NCBI GenBank assembly: GCA_016235345.1
Contig: JACRLG010000023.1
Location: forward strand, 62,001-126,000
From: Deltaproteobacteria bacterium
GTDB lineage: Bacteria; Desulfobacterota; Desulfobacteria; Desulfobacterales; Desulfatibacillaceae
DNA: 64,000 nucleotides
Direction: 5' to 3'
Both the position numbers and the translations under genes were made by a program. Below, in pieces: positions 1-8,831 of this stretch; the stretch's first letter is position 1; every line of letters begins with the position of its first letter. The notes under the pieces are model-generated. The model was not told the DNA's origin and searched no databases. It saw only the letters and a list, made by a program, of their open reading frames with translations.

Positions 1-1
1 C

Positions 2-922
2 CGCTACTACAAGCGCCGTCACGGGGTGGAACTCGACCCGGACCGCGAGGTGATCACCCTCATCGGCTCCAAGGAGGGCATAGCCCACCTGCCCCTGGCC
101 TACATAAATCCCGGAGACCTCGCCATAACGCCGAGCCCGGCCTACCCGGTCTATCAGGTGGCCGTTGGTTTTTGCGGGGGCGAATGCCACACCATGAACC
201 TTTTGGAGGAAAACGATTTTCTGCCCGACCTTGCGCACCTCCCGGCCCAGATTCTGGACCGCGCCAAGCTGATGTTTTTAAATTACCCCAATAACCCCAC
301 GGCGGCCACGGCGGACGGAGACTTCTTCAACAAGGTGGTGTCCATGGCCGACTATCACAACTTCATAGTGTGCCACGACGCGGCCTATTCCGAGCTTTAT
401 TTCGATAATGAAGCGCCCGTGAGCTTTTTGGAGACCAAGGGGGCCAAGGACGTGGGCATCGAGTTCGGAAGCCTTTCCAAGACCTACAACATGACCGGCT
501 GGCGCATCGGCTACGCCGTGGGCAACGCAGACGCCATAGCGGCCCTTGGAAAGGTGAAGAGCAACATCGATTCGGGCGCTTTCGACGCCGTCCAGGCGGC
601 GGGAATCGTTGCTCTCGATTCCGACCAGTCCTGCGTTGTGGAAAACCGGGCGATCTTCCAGAACCGCCGGGACGTCCTGCTTGCGGGCCTGACGAAGCTG
701 GGCCTTTCGGCCAGAAAGCCCAAGGCCACCTTCTACGTGTGGATAAGGGTGCCGGAAGGAAAGACCTCGGCGGACTTTTCCACGCTCCTTCTCACCCAAT
801 GCGGCATAGTGACCACCCCCGGAAACGGCTTCGGCGCTCCGGGAGAAGGCTACATCAGGATGGCGCTCACGGTTCCCGCCGAGAGGATCGAGGAGGCGTT
901 GGCCCGCATGGCCAAATTGTAG
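2..922 (+). CDS. dapL: LL-diaminopimelate aminotransferase (DapL), 5' end cut by window edge
   Basis: PLP-dependent fold-type I aminotransferase. DapL converts tetrahydrodipicolinate and glutamate to LL-diaminopimelate in one step, for lysine and peptidoglycan synthesis in the cytoplasm. The reading frame is open to the left edge (RYYKRRHGVELDPD), so the GTG at 26 is internal and roughly 80-100 N-terminal residues are missing. Visible landmarks are the IGSKEGIAHL segment, NYPNNPTAA substrate-loop motif, the HDAAYSELYFD segment, and the PLP-lysine motif SLSKTYNMTGWRIGY. The C-terminus is complete. Related class I/II aminotransferases (alanine or aspartate type) share these motifs, but the IGSKEGIAHL context is typical of DapL. 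A structured repeat begins 2 nt after the stop codon. Confidence 0.85.
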   Translation, partial: RYYKRRHGVELDPDREVITLIGSKEGIAHLPLAYINPGDLAITPSPAYPVYQVAVGFCGGECHTMNLLEENDFLPDLAHLPAQILDRAKLMFLNYPNNPTAATADGDFFNKVVSMADYHNFIVCHDAAYSELYFDNEAPVSFLETKGAKDVGIEFGSLSKTYNMTGWRIGYAVGNADAIAALGKVKSNIDSGAFDAVQAAGIVALDSDQSCVVENRAIFQNRRDVLLAGLTKLGLSARKPKATFYVWIRVPEGKTSADFSTLLLTQCGIVTTPGNGFGAPGEGYIRMALTVPAERIEEALARMAKL

Positions 923-924
923 AC

Positions 925-1045
925 GCCCGTCTAGAAACGCGAATCGCTGTGTCAGGCGGGTTCGGGCGGGTCGTCATGTACCTTGTGTACTATTCCTCCC
1001 CGCCCGAATCCGCCAACCTTAGCGCTTCATCGTTTTTATCCAGGC
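925..1045 (+). repeat. Structured dispersed repeat, copy 1
   Basis: First of ten copies of a hairpin-forming intergenic element. Outer arms are GCCCGTCTAGAAACG (925-939) and CGTTTTTATCCAGGC (1031-1045). The conserved left block reads GCGAATCGCTGTGTC. The inner stem GGCGGGTTCGGGCGGG pairs with CCCGCCCGAATCCGCC, and the apical hairpin has GTAC on both sides. It starts 2 nt after the dapL stop on the same strand. Confidence 0.8.
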
Positions 1046-1068
1046 TTGATATTCTGACTTTTTCAACT

Positions 1069-1115
1069 GGCCGGGGAGGGGTGTCAAAAACATCCTTCCC
1101 CGGCCTTTTTGTTTC
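1069..1115 (+). terminator. Rho-independent terminator
   Basis: GGCCGGGGAGGG (1069-1080) pairs with CCTTCCCCGGCC (1094-1105) with a single G-U wobble. It is followed by TTTTTGTTTCTTTTT. This closes the dapL transcription unit before the dCMP deaminase gene. Confidence 0.85.
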
Positions 1116-1258
1116 TTTTTCAGGGGGATTGGAGCCAAAATCGAAAAAAAGTCTTGATCGCTTGCTTACAATGCAAGATATAGTGGACCATGATGGGAAA
1201 ACCGCCTCCGGTGGAAGACGATCCCCGGAGTGATGATTCCAAGGAGGGGCCGATTGCC

Positions 1259-1804
1259 ATGAATGACGTTTGCGACGTCGAACGCTGCATGGGGGACATG
1301 CCCTCAGCCGAAACTCCCGGCGCGGAAACGCCGATACCGGACAACCGTCCGAGCTGGGAAGAATATTTCATGGAAATAGCCTCTCTTGTGGCCCGGCGCT
1401 CCACCTGCCGCAGGCGGGCCGTGGGGGCCATTCTGGTCAAGGACAAGCGCATCCTTACAACTGGCTACAACGGCGCGCCAATGGGGCTTGCCCACTGCCT
1501 GGAAATCGGCTGCCTGCGCGAAAAGCTGGGCGTGCCCTCCGGCGAGCGCCACGAGCTTTGCAGGGGCCTCCACGCCGAGCAGAACGCGGTGATCCAGGCG
1601 GCCCTGCACGGCGTCAGCATTCGGGGCGCGGACCTCTACTGCACCAACACCCCCTGCTCCATCTGCGCCAAAATGCTGATAAACGCCGGAATCAACAAGA
1701 TATATTACGCGTCGGGCTACGCCGACGACCTCGGAAGGTCCATGCTGGATGAAGCCGGGATCGAACTCGTCCAAACCGCCCAACCGAAAGGGGCCAAGCC
1801 ATGA
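1259..1804 (+). CDS. dCMP deaminase family protein (ComEB-like)
   Basis: Zinc-dependent cytidine/deoxycytidylate deaminase, 181 aa. It would deaminate dCMP to dUMP to feed dTMP synthesis. The HAEQNAV motif (zinc-binding His and catalytic Glu) and the downstream TPCSIC motif (two zinc-binding Cys) are both present, as is the GYNGAPMG segment typical of dCMP deaminases. The ATG at 1259 is preferred because AAGGAGG lies at 1241-1247; a longer frame from 1190 has no comparable site and adds an unlikely N-terminus. The stop overlaps the nrdR start (ATGA), so the two are translationally coupled. That pairing makes sense, since both concern deoxynucleotide supply. Confidence 0.88.
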   Translation: MNDVCDVERCMGDMPSAETPGAETPIPDNRPSWEEYFMEIASLVARRSTCRRRAVGAILVKDKRILTTGYNGAPMGLAHCLEIGCLREKLGVPSGERHELCRGLHAEQNAVIQAALHGVSIRGADLYCTNTPCSICAKMLINAGINKIYYASGYADDLGRSMLDEAGIELVQTAQPKGAKP

Positions 1805-2262
1805 AATGTCCGTATTGCGGAGAACAGGAAGACAAGGTCATCGATTCCCGTCCTGGCAAGGGCGGCGAGGCCATCAGGCGGCGGCGGGAGTGCATCGGCT
1901 GCGGCAAGCGCTTCACCAGCTACGAGACGGTGGAAAAGCCGGAGATCATGGTGATCAAAAAGGACGGCCGCCGGGAGGCCTTCAACGCCGAAAAGGTCCG
2001 CCAGGGCATGATAAGGGCCTGCGAAAAGCGCCCGGTGTCGGTGTCCGTGATCGATTCCTTCGTGGAAACCCTGATCCAGGAGCTTCTGGAGCGCGGGGAA
2101 AAGGAAATTCCCACCGCAGTTGTGGGCGAAAAGGTCATGGACAAACTCCGGGAGCTGGACGCCGTGGCCTACGTGCGCTTCGCCTCGGTTTACCGTGAAT
2201 TCAAGGACGTGAACGACTTTTTCGCGGAGCTCAAAAAGATTCTGGACAAGCCCACGGCTTAG
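1801..2262 (+). CDS. nrdR: Transcriptional repressor NrdR
   Basis: 153 aa, the usual NrdR length. The N-terminal zinc ribbon has C3, C6, C31 and C34 (MKCPYC, CIGC). An ATP-cone domain follows from about residue 48 ([20 protein letters not shown]). NrdR senses ATP/dATP and represses ribonucleotide reductase genes at NrdR boxes. It overlaps the upstream deaminase gene by 4 nt and precedes the riboflavin genes, a common order in Desulfobacterota and many other bacteria. Confidence 0.95.
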   Translation: MKCPYCGEQEDKVIDSRPGKGGEAIRRRRECIGCGKRFTSYETVEKPEIMVIKKDGRREAFNAEKVRQGMIRACEKRPVSVSVIDSFVETLIQELLERGEKEIPTAVVGEKVMDKLRELDAVAYVRFASVYREFKDVNDFFAELKKILDKPTA

Positions 2263-2287
2263 AAAAAATTTCCGTTTCCGATCGAAA

Positions 2288-2322
2288 GGGGGAGGGGCCT
2301 AACCGCCCCCCCCGATTTTTTT
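2288..2322 (+). terminator. Possible terminator or attenuator before ribD
   Basis: A G-rich run (GGGGGAGGGGC) faces a C-rich run (CCGCCCCCCCC), followed by GATTTTTTT directly abutting the ribD ATG. The stem is imperfect. It could terminate nrdR transcripts or attenuate the riboflavin operon. No FMN riboswitch is recognisable here. Confidence 0.45.
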
Positions 2323-3417
2323 ATGGCGACCGATAAGGATTACATGGCCCTGGCCTTAAGCCTTGCCGAAAAGGGCAGGGGAACCACATCGCCCAATCCC
2401 ATGGTGGGGGCGGTGATCGTGAGGGACGGCCAAATCGTCGGGCAGGGCTGGCACGAGCGGGCGGGCGGCCCTCACGCGGAGGTTGCCGCAATAGCGGAGG
2501 CGGGCGAAAAATCACGCGGCGCGGATCTTTACGTGACCCTTGAGCCCTGCAACCACACCGGGCGCACCGGGCCGTGCTCCGAGGCCGTTCTCGCTACGGG
2601 TATAAAGCGGGTGGTGGCGGCCATGCATGACCCCAACCCGGTTGCGGTGGGGGGCCTGAAAAGGCTGGCAGCCGCCGGTGTAATCACCGAGTGCGGCATT
2701 ATGGAGGCCGAGGCGAAAAGGCTCAACGAGGCCTTCATAACGTCCGTCACCAAAAACAGGCCCTTCGTGATTTTAAAGGCCGCCGCCACCCTGGACGGCC
2801 GAACCGCCACGAAAACCGGGGACTCCAAGTGGATAACGGGCGAGGAATCCCGCGCCCACGCCCACACAGTGCGCCGGGCCGTTGACGTGATACTGGCGGG
2901 AGTGGGGACGGTTCTTGCCGATGACCCCACCCTCACCGCAAGGGTCCCGAATCTTCCCGTCAAAAACCCGGTCCGTGCGATTCTGGACACGCATCTCAAA
3001 ACCCCGGTGTCCTCGGCCCTGTTGCGCACAGCAATAGAATCGGCTATATGGATTTTTTGCGGGCCGGATCCGCCGGAAGATAAAAGGGCGGCCCTGGAAA
3101 AGGCGGGTGCAAAGGTCTTCCCCGTGGCCCTCAATTCCGCCGGACGGGTTGACGTAAGCGCTGTGATGACTATTTTTAACGGGCAACGTGTTCAAAGCGT
3201 CCTTATAGAGGGCGGGAGCCTCGTTCACGCGGCCTTTTTCCGAAACGGGCCGGTGGACAAGGTTCTGCTCTATTTCGCCCCAAAGATTCTGGGCGGCGCC
3301 GACGGAAGGCCGATATTCGCGGGCGAAGGCCCTGAAAAAATCGCGGATTGCAGGAATCTGCATGATGTCTCCGTCCACAGATTCGGACCGGACATCATGG
3401 TGGAAGGCTATTTTTAA
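2323..3417 (+). CDS. ribD: Bifunctional pyrimidine deaminase/reductase RibD
   Basis: 364 aa, full length. Catalyses the second and third steps of riboflavin synthesis from the GTP cyclohydrolase II product. The N-terminal deaminase domain has the DYMALALSLA start motif, HAEVAAI (zinc His and catalytic Glu) and EPCNHTGRTGPC (zinc Cys). The C-terminal reductase domain starts near residue 145 (RPFVILKAAATLDGRTAT) and contains VDVILAGVGTVLADDP and a late LIEGGS motif. The ATG at 2323 keeps the conserved DxxYM motif; a second ATG at 2344 would lose it. The ribosome-binding site is weak because the T-run of a hairpin abuts the start. Confidence 0.93.
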   Translation: MATDKDYMALALSLAEKGRGTTSPNPMVGAVIVRDGQIVGQGWHERAGGPHAEVAAIAEAGEKSRGADLYVTLEPCNHTGRTGPCSEAVLATGIKRVVAAMHDPNPVAVGGLKRLAAAGVITECGIMEAEAKRLNEAFITSVTKNRPFVILKAAATLDGRTATKTGDSKWITGEESRAHAHTVRRAVDVILAGVGTVLADDPTLTARVPNLPVKNPVRAILDTHLKTPVSSALLRTAIESAIWIFCGPDPPEDKRAALEKAGAKVFPVALNSAGRVDVSAVMTIFNGQRVQSVLIEGGSLVHAAFFRNGPVDKVLLYFAPKILGGADGRPIFAGEGPEKIADCRNLHDVSVHRFGPDIMVEGYF

Positions 3418-3434
3418 AGCGGTGGTTACAGTAA

Positions 3435-4079
3435 ATGTTTACTGGAATAATCGAGGCAGTCGGAACCATTCGGGAGTCGAGGGCCGGAAACGGCCTGAGG
3501 CTTACCGTGGAGTCCGGCTTTCCCCTTGACGGGGTCAAACTTGGGGACTCCATCGCGGTCTCCGGGGCCTGCCTCACCGTGGTCCGTTTGAGCGGAAACG
3601 TGTTCGACGCAGACGTTTCCCCCGAAACCTGCCGGGCAACGACTTTGGGCCAGGCAAGGCCGGGAAAAAGGGTGAACCTGGAGCGGGCGCTCACCTTTTC
3701 GGGCCGCTTAGACGGCCACCTTGTAACCGGCCACGTTGACGGAACCGGACGCCTGGAATCGGTGAAGCAGGACGGCAATTTCCTGTTCCTGGATTTTTCC
3801 GCGCCCAAAGAGCTTTGCCGCTACATGGTGGCAAAAGGGTCGATTGCCATTGACGGGGTCTCACTCACCATAAACACCGTAAGCGATTCGGGGTTTTCGG
3901 TGGCCATAATCCCCCATACGGCAAAACTGACCACTGTGGGAAGTCTCAGGGCCGGGGAGGCAGTGAACCTTGAGACCGACATAATAGCCAAGTACGTGGA
4001 AGCCTTCACCAAAAGGGCGATGGATCGCTCAGAAGGCGGGCTTTCGCGGGAGCTTCTGGCCCGAAAGGGGTTTTTGTAG
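3435..4079 (+). CDS. ribE: Riboflavin synthase, alpha subunit
   Basis: 214 aa. Dismutates two 6,7-dimethyl-8-ribityllumazine molecules to riboflavin. The MFTGIIEAVGTI start and the internal duplication (two lumazine-binding halves; GDSIAVSGACLTV in the first, KGSIAIDGVSLTI in the second) are diagnostic. It lies 17 nt after ribD. Its last codons and stop lie in the left arm of a nested palindrome (4076-4182). Confidence 0.95.
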   Translation: MFTGIIEAVGTIRESRAGNGLRLTVESGFPLDGVKLGDSIAVSGACLTVVRLSGNVFDADVSPETCRATTLGQARPGKRVNLERALTFSGRLDGHLVTGHVDGTGRLESVKQDGNFLFLDFSAPKELCRYMVAKGSIAIDGVSLTINTVSDSGFSVAIIPHTAKLTTVGSLRAGEAVNLETDIIAKYVEAFTKRAMDRSEGGLSRELLARKGFL

Positions 4080-4190
4080 GTTGGGTGGTTTCGGGCCGAC
4101 AGGCGAGGGTTCACCCAACAATTGCCCAACGCCTCCGTCATGTTGGGTGAACCTGTGCATCGCGCAGAACCACCCAACCTACGGTTTTTT
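4076..4190 (+). repeat. Nested palindromic repeat overlapping the ribE stop, with T-run
   Basis: Outer arms GTAGGTTGGGTGGTT (4076-4090) and AACCACCCAACCTAC (4168-4182) are perfect inverted repeats. A second pair, GGTTCACCCAACA (4108-4120) and TGTTGGGTGAACC (4141-4153), is nested inside, and TTTTTT follows at 4185-4190. GTAGGTTGGGT-type palindromes are known as REP-like repeats in many bacteria. Here the stop codon of ribE is inside the left arm, and the element may also act as terminator. Confidence 0.75.
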
Positions 4191-4243
4191 CATTCGGCTT
4201 TTGTCAGAGGGCCGATAAAGCAAGAAGTGGAAAGCTACTCAAA

Positions 4244-5455
4244 ATGCCGAAAATTTCAATCGAACAGGCCATCAAGGACATCCGCGACGGTAAAATGGTG
4301 ATCCTTGCCGACGACGAGGACCGGGAAAACGAAGGCGACCTCACAATGGCCGCCGAAAAGATCACCCCTGAGGCCATCAACTTCATGGCCAAATACGGGC
4401 GCGGCCTCATCTGCCTTTCCCTCACCCGCGAAAAGGCCGACTCCCTGGACCTGCGGCCCATGGTGCGCGACAACCAGTCCCCCTACCAGACGGGATTCAC
4501 GGTTTCCATCGAGGCCCGGAACGGCGTCACCACGGGCATTTCAGCCGCCGACCGCGCAACCACCATTCTTACGGCTGTGGCCCCCAACGCCAAGCCCCGC
4601 GATCTGGTGCGGCCCGGCCACATCTTTCCCTTAAGGGCCAGAACGGGCGGCGTGATGGTTCGCGCCGGCCAGACCGAAGGCTCCATGGACCTTGCCCGCA
4701 TGGCGGGCCTCATCCCCGCAGGCGTAATCTGCGAGATAATGGACGACGACGGCACCATGGCCCGTATGCCCTCCCTGGAGCGTTTTTCCCAGGAGCACGG
4801 AATAGGCATCTGCACCATAGCGGACATGATTGAGTACCGCATGAGGAAGGAATCCTTCGTGCGCAGGGCGGCGGAAGCCAAGATTCCCACCTGCCACGGC
4901 GGTGAGTTCCGCGCCATCGTCTACGAAAACGACGTTGACAACTTCCTGCACATAGCCCTCATAAAAGGCGATATAGACCCGGAAACGCCGACCCTTGTGC
5001 GGGTTCACTCCGAGTGCGTGACGGGCGACGTTTTCGGGTCGCTCCGCTGCGACTGCGGGGACCAGCTTCATAAGGCCATGCACCGCATAGGCGAGGAAGG
5101 CGGGGTGCTCCTCTACATCCACCAGGAGGGCCGGGGAATCGGGCTCGTCAACAAGATCAAGGCCTACGCGCTCCAGGAGCAGGGCCAGGACACCGTTGAA
5201 GCCAACGAGAGCCTGGGTTTCCCGCCGGACATGCGGAACTACGGCATAGGGGCGCAGATACTGGTTGACCTGGGCATCCGCAAGATGCGGATCATGACCA
5301 ACAACCCGAAGAAAATGGTGGGCCTTGAAGGCTACGGCCTTTCCATCGTTGAACAGGTGCCCCTGGAAGTGGCCTCAAACGAGTACAACCAGGCCTACCT
5401 TGAGTGCAAGGCAACGAAAATGGGGCATACGATACACCCCGAAAACTATAAGTAG
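4244..5455 (+). CDS. ribBA: Bifunctional DHBP synthase / GTP cyclohydrolase II (RibBA)
   Basis: 403 aa fusion. The N-terminal half makes 3,4-dihydroxy-2-butanone 4-phosphate from ribulose 5-phosphate (acidic [11 protein letters not shown] loop; [25 protein letters not shown]). The C-terminal half opens GTP ([22 protein letters not shown] with three zinc cysteines; [26 protein letters not shown]). Both active sites look intact, so one protein supplies both riboflavin precursors. The ribosome-binding site upstream is weak. A structured repeat starts 3 nt after the stop. Confidence 0.95.
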   Translation: MPKISIEQAIKDIRDGKMVILADDEDRENEGDLTMAAEKITPEAINFMAKYGRGLICLSLTREKADSLDLRPMVRDNQSPYQTGFTVSIEARNGVTTGISAADRATTILTAVAPNAKPRDLVRPGHIFPLRARTGGVMVRAGQTEGSMDLARMAGLIPAGVICEIMDDDGTMARMPSLERFSQEHGIGICTIADMIEYRMRKESFVRRAAEAKIPTCHGGEFRAIVYENDVDNFLHIALIKGDIDPETPTLVRVHSECVTGDVFGSLRCDCGDQLHKAMHRIGEEGGVLLYIHQEGRGIGLVNKIKAYALQEQGQDTVEANESLGFPPDMRNYGIGAQILVDLGIRKMRIMTNNPKKMVGLEGYGLSIVEQVPLEVASNEYNQAYLECKATKMGHTIHPENYK

Positions 5456-5457
5456 AG

Positions 5458-5584
5458 GGCAGGCTTCGCAAAATCGCGTGATGCTGCGTCAAGCATCGCC
5501 GGGCGCGGTGCGCACGTATCGCGATACGCTTACGCCCGCGCCCGGCTCGCTTTCCTTGCCTGACTCGATTTTTCAAAGCCTGCC
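5458..5584 (+). repeat. Structured dispersed repeat, copy 2
   Basis: Outer arms GGCAGGCTTCGCAAAATCG and CGATTTTTCAAAGCCTGCC pair almost perfectly. The left conserved block is the divergent GCGTGATGCTGCGTC. The inner stem GCCGGGCGCGG / CCGCGCCCGGC and the apical CGTATCGCGATACG are perfect, although their sequence differs from other copies. It sits between ribBA and ribH, so it probably does not stop transcription. Confidence 0.75.
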
Positions 5585-5638
5585 GGGTGATAAATGTTTG
5601 CCCGGCGTAACCGGATTAAAAAATAAAGGAATATGGCC

Positions 5639-6121
5639 ATGCCGCCGCGCGTAATTGAAGGAAACCTTTCGGCAGCCGGGAAACGGTTCGGCATAGTGGT
5701 GAGCCGTTTCAACGATTTCATCTCCGAACGCCTTCTGGGCGGGGCCATCGACGCCCTTGTGAGAAGCGGCGCGAAGGAGGAGGATATCACCATTGTAAGG
5801 GTTCCCGGAGCCTTCGAGATTCCCCTGGCAGCCGGAAAAATGGCCGCCATGAAGGGGCTTTCCGCCGTCATCTGCTTAGGCGCGGTGATTCGCGGCTCCA
5901 CGCCGCATTTCGACTACGTGGCCGCCGAGGTCAGCAAGGGCGTGGCCCACGTGGGGCTTAACGCCGGAATCCCGGTGATCTTCGGGGTCCTCACCACCGA
6001 CACCATAGAGCAGGCCGTGGAGCGCGCCGGAACCAAGGCGGGCAACAAGGGTTTCGATTCCGCCATGGCAGCTGTTGAAATGGCCAATCTCATGGCTGAA
6101 ATGGGCCGGGTGAACGCTTGA
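5639..6121 (+). CDS. ribH: 6,7-dimethyl-8-ribityllumazine synthase
   Basis: About 160 aa. Condenses the RibD-derived pyrimidine with the RibBA-derived butanone phosphate. Motifs: [21 protein letters not shown] at the N-terminus, [50 protein letters not shown]. Two start codons lie close together. ATG at 5639 has AAAGGA at an 8-nt spacing and is preferred over ATG at 5633, which is only 2 nt from the site. The stop overlaps the nusB TTG start. Confidence 0.95.
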   Translation: MPPRVIEGNLSAAGKRFGIVVSRFNDFISERLLGGAIDALVRSGAKEEDITIVRVPGAFEIPLAAGKMAAMKGLSAVICLGAVIRGSTPHFDYVAAEVSKGVAHVGLNAGIPVIFGVLTTDTIEQAVERAGTKAGNKGFDSAMAAVEMANLMAEMGRVNA

Positions 6122-6546
6122 CCAGTCCAACCGGAAAAAGGCGCAAGGCGAGGGAGGAAGCCCTAAAGGCCCTGTTCTTCCTGGATTTCTCCCCCCTGCC
6201 CCCCTACGAGGCCATGACCCTTTACTGTTCCAATTTTGCTGCAGGGCAGGTGCCGGACGAGTTTTTCAAAGACATCGCCTACGGCGTGCTGGAAAACAAG
6301 GCGGGCATCGATGAGGCCATCGTTTCCCACAGCAAAAACTGGAAACTGGCCCGGATGAGCGCCGTTGACCGCAACGTGTTGCGCGTGGCGGTTTACGAGC
6401 TTCTGCACAGGCCGGATGTTCCGGGCCCCGTGGTGGTCAACGAGGCCGTGGAACTGGCTAAAATTTACGGATCGGAACTTTCGCCCGGTTTCGTGAACGG
6501 CATTCTGGATTCGATTTTGAACGGGCTGCATCCGAAGAAAAAATAG
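6118..6546 (+). CDS. nusB: Transcription antitermination factor NusB
   Basis: 142 aa, all-helical RNA-binding factor of the rRNA antitermination complex (with NusE). Start motif [17 protein letters not shown] and the [20 protein letters not shown] and [14 protein letters not shown] segments are typical. The start is a TTG overlapping the ribH stop (TTGA), which indicates coupling. ribH-nusB adjacency is widespread in bacteria. Confidence 0.93.
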   Translation: MTSPTGKRRKAREEALKALFFLDFSPLPPYEAMTLYCSNFAAGQVPDEFFKDIAYGVLENKAGIDEAIVSHSKNWKLARMSAVDRNVLRVAVYELLHRPDVPGPVVVNEAVELAKIYGSELSPGFVNGILDSILNGLHPKKK

Positions 6547-6557
6547 CTTGGAATTCC

Positions 6558-6585
6558 GGGAGCGCGGGCGCTTGCCCGCTTTCCC
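6558..6585. repeat. Degenerate REP-type hairpin
   Basis: GGGAGCGCGGGC (6558-6569), loop GCTT, then GCCCGCTTTCCC (6574-6585). This resembles the arms of the other GGGAGCGCGGGC palindromes in the window (15383, 22603, 47551, 48639) and may be a diverged copy or a short terminator for the nusB operon. Confidence 0.4.
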
Positions 6586-6605
6586 CTGCCTGTCCCTCCA
6601 AAAAT

Positions 6606-6636
6606 TTGCTCATCCTTTCCTTCCTCGTGATATAAT
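6606..6636 (+). promoter_or_regulatory. Candidate sigma-70-type promoter
   Basis: TTGCTC (6606-6611) and a perfect TATAAT (6631-6636), separated by 19 nt, which is longer than ideal. Located 38 nt upstream of the flavoprotein start at 6674. Confidence 0.4.
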
Positions 6637-6673
6637 TTATAAAAAATTCCCGGACCATTCAAAGGGAGAGGCC

Positions 6674-8071
6674 ATGAAGGAAATTCGGCTGGACGCGGCG
6701 GTGATAGGGGCGGGGACTGCGGGGCTTTTCGCCGCTTCCCGCATAGCCAGGAAAACCGAAAATTTCGCAATATTTGAAGGCGGAACAGAGGGCACCACCT
6801 GCGCCCGCGTGGGCTGTATGCCATCGAAAGCCGTGATCGCCCTTGCAAGGGCCTTTTGCGCGGGCTGCGCCAAAGACGCCCTGCCCGGATTTCCGGCAGC
6901 GAGCGGCCCGGCTGACACGGGGGCCGTGATGGAGCGGGTGCGAAAAATCCGCGACGGCCTGTATAAGTCCACCGCCGCCAACGCGCGGGCGCGTTTCGGG
7001 GCCAGGATTATCCCGGAGTCCGTGTTTTTCGCCGAACCCATGACGCTTGAGGCTGGAGGCATTCTTTACCGGTGCGACTCCATAGTGGTTGCCGCCGGTT
7101 CCACTCCCGCCGTTCCTCCCGGATGGAGCCTCGTGGACGGCAGGATCGTCACCACCGATACCTTTTTCGAGCTTCCGGCCCTTGGCCGAAGGGTGCTGGC
7201 AGTTGGCATGGGGCCGGTAGGCATAGAGCTTTCCCAGGCCATGGCGCGCCTTGGCCTCGATGTAACAATGGTGGAAATGACCGAGAGGGTGGCCGCCATC
7301 TCCGACCCGGACGTGGACAGGGCCTTCAAGGAAATCCTGTCCAGGACCCCCAATTTTTCCTTTCATCTGAAAACGGCGGTAAAGCTGGACGGAGTCGGCG
7401 AGGAAGGAGTCCGCGTGACCCTTACGGGCCGTTCAGCCGGGGCGGGCCGCAAGGATGTGTTTGACCTGGTTCTTCTGGCCTCCGGCAGACGCCCCAATGT
7501 GGACGGCCTGCGCCTGGAAAATTCGGGCCTTCTGTTGGATGACAGGGGCTTTGCCGTGGTTGACCCCAAAACCCTCAGGGCCGGGGGCCAAAGGGTCTTT
7601 TTTGCCGGGGACGTAAGCGGAATAAGGCCCTTTTACCACGATGCGGCGGACCAGGGAGTGCTGGCCGGGGAAAACGCCGTGGCCTTCCCTGGCGAGCTTG
7701 GCGTTCTGCCGGAAAAGGTGCCGCTGGCCATGGTGTTCACCTCGCCCAACGTGGCCATGGTGGGGAAGGCCTTCCACGAGCTGCCGAAGGATTCCTTTGT
7801 TGTTGGCGGGGCGGACGCCTCGAAATCCGGGCGGGCAATTGTGGAAGGCGGAGCGGCTGGGCGGATAAGCCTCTATTTCGGAAAATCCGGCGGAAAGCTT
7901 TTGGGCGCGCAGATGGCCATGCCGGACGGCGAGCATCTGGCCCATTACCTTTCGGTGATGATCGCCGCAAATTTTACGGTGGACGATGTGCTTAGGCTGC
8001 CCTTCTACCACCCCACCTACGAGGAGCTTGTGAAGGCCGCCGCCGAGGAGGCCAGAAGGGCGCTCAAATAA
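6674..8071 (+). CDS. Dihydrolipoyl dehydrogenase-like FAD disulfide oxidoreductase
   Basis: 465 aa class I pyridine nucleotide-disulfide oxidoreductase. The N-terminal FAD motif is GAGTAGLFAASR. The redox disulfide motif GTTCARVGCMPSKA is intact. The NAD-binding motif is GMGPVGIELSQAMARLG, and a second FAD motif (FFAGDVSG) is present. The C-terminal dimerisation domain ends with FYHPTYEEL, carrying the His-Glu pair that serves as base. It therefore looks catalytically competent. No lipoyl enzyme genes lie nearby, so the true disulfide substrate is unclear; mercuric or glutathione reductase-like roles are less likely from motifs alone. The ATG at 6674 has an AAAGGGAGAGG site. It converges with and overlaps the next gene by 8 nt. 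Confidence 0.8.
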   Translation: MKEIRLDAAVIGAGTAGLFAASRIARKTENFAIFEGGTEGTTCARVGCMPSKAVIALARAFCAGCAKDALPGFPAASGPADTGAVMERVRKIRDGLYKSTAANARARFGARIIPESVFFAEPMTLEAGGILYRCDSIVVAAGSTPAVPPGWSLVDGRIVTTDTFFELPALGRRVLAVGMGPVGIELSQAMARLGLDVTMVEMTERVAAISDPDVDRAFKEILSRTPNFSFHLKTAVKLDGVGEEGVRVTLTGRSAGAGRKDVFDLVLLASGRRPNVDGLRLENSGLLLDDRGFAVVDPKTLRAGGQRVFFAGDVSGIRPFYHDAADQGVLAGENAVAFPGELGVLPEKVPLAMVFTSPNVAMVGKAFHELPKDSFVVGGADASKSGRAIVEGGAAGRISLYFGKSGGKLLGAQMAMPDGEHLAHYLSVMIAANFTVDDVLRLPFYHPTYEELVKAAAEEARRALK

Positions 8072-8816
8072 GATGGTTGGGGGAGGCCAGGCGCTCCGGG
8101 ATGGCCAGGACGGCCCCGATTCCCATGAAAAGAAGCAGGATCAGAACCGTGGACGCAATTACCTGGGAGTAGAAGTTTTTGGGGCAGTCGCCTTTGTAAA
8201 GCTCTTTCATATGTCTGAAGACTATGGACTCCTCCCAGATTACAGTAAGCCCGCCGGTGAAAAGGAGCGCGATGATCACGTAGAGAAGCTTTACCGGCCA
8301 GTAGGCGGGCGGCTCCATGGCGTCACTTAACCCCAAAAACAAGAACGTTAAAATGTATAATACCAGAAAGACCAAAGCAAGTATTACAGGGTTTGCTTTT
8401 ATTAGCGCTGAAAACCGCGAGTCACCGAGAAACATGGCGGCTCTCTTACTTGGGCGATAAGCCACGGGCGTGATTATCAGAAGCATAAAGATAAAAAACG
8501 GGCTCGGAACCGCCGCTCCTAGCGAAAACAGTAGGCCGAGAAGAGTGGTGAAAATATTGGCCAGGAGCATGGAGGAGAACGTCCTGCCGAAGGGCAGGGG
8601 CCTTACGAAAAGCGCGAACATGGCGCTTTTTGCCAGAATTCCGGCTATGAGGCCCCAAATCCCCGTGTAAGAGATTGCCGGCCCCGCGAAAAGATGAATG
8701 AGCGGGACAAGCGGCATGCAGGCCCATGCGTTTGCAGGAAGGAGAAGCAGGAAAGCCGCAGCCGCGAAAATCATACAGCCCGATTTTTTTCCAGGGCCGC
8801 CGAATCGACTCTCCAT
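8064..8816 (-). CDS. Multi-pass membrane protein of unknown function
   Basis: 250 aa. I do not recognise the family. A first hydrophobic segment (FAAAAFLLLLPANAWA) may be a signal or anchor, followed by about five further hydrophobic segments, for example IWGLIAGILAKSAMFALF, SMLLANIFTTLLGLLFSLG, FFIFMLLIITPVAY, VILALVFLVLYILTFLFL and VLILLLFMGIGAVLAI. It is the last gene of a minus-strand operon, 15 nt after the phytoene-desaturase-like gene, and may work with those two flavoenzymes at the membrane. The start has a strong GAGGGGGGAC site; a later Met at residue 15 is possible. Confidence 0.6.
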   Translation of the reverse strand: MESRFGGPGKKSGCMIFAAAAFLLLLPANAWACMPLVPLIHLFAGPAISYTGIWGLIAGILAKSAMFALFVRPLPFGRTFSSMLLANIFTTLLGLLFSLGAAVPSPFFIFMLLIITPVAYRPSKRAAMFLGDSRFSALIKANPVILALVFLVLYILTFLFLGLSDAMEPPAYWPVKLLYVIIALLFTGGLTVIWEESIVFRHMKELYKGDCPKNFYSQVIASTVLILLLFMGIGAVLAIPERLASPNHLI

Positions 8817-8831
8817 GTCCCCCCTCTTTCG

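Noticed and set aside
2263-2322. FMN riboswitch before ribD
   Set aside because: The 60-nt spacer is too short and lacks the conserved RFN-element sequence; only a G/C-rich hairpin with a T-run is seen.
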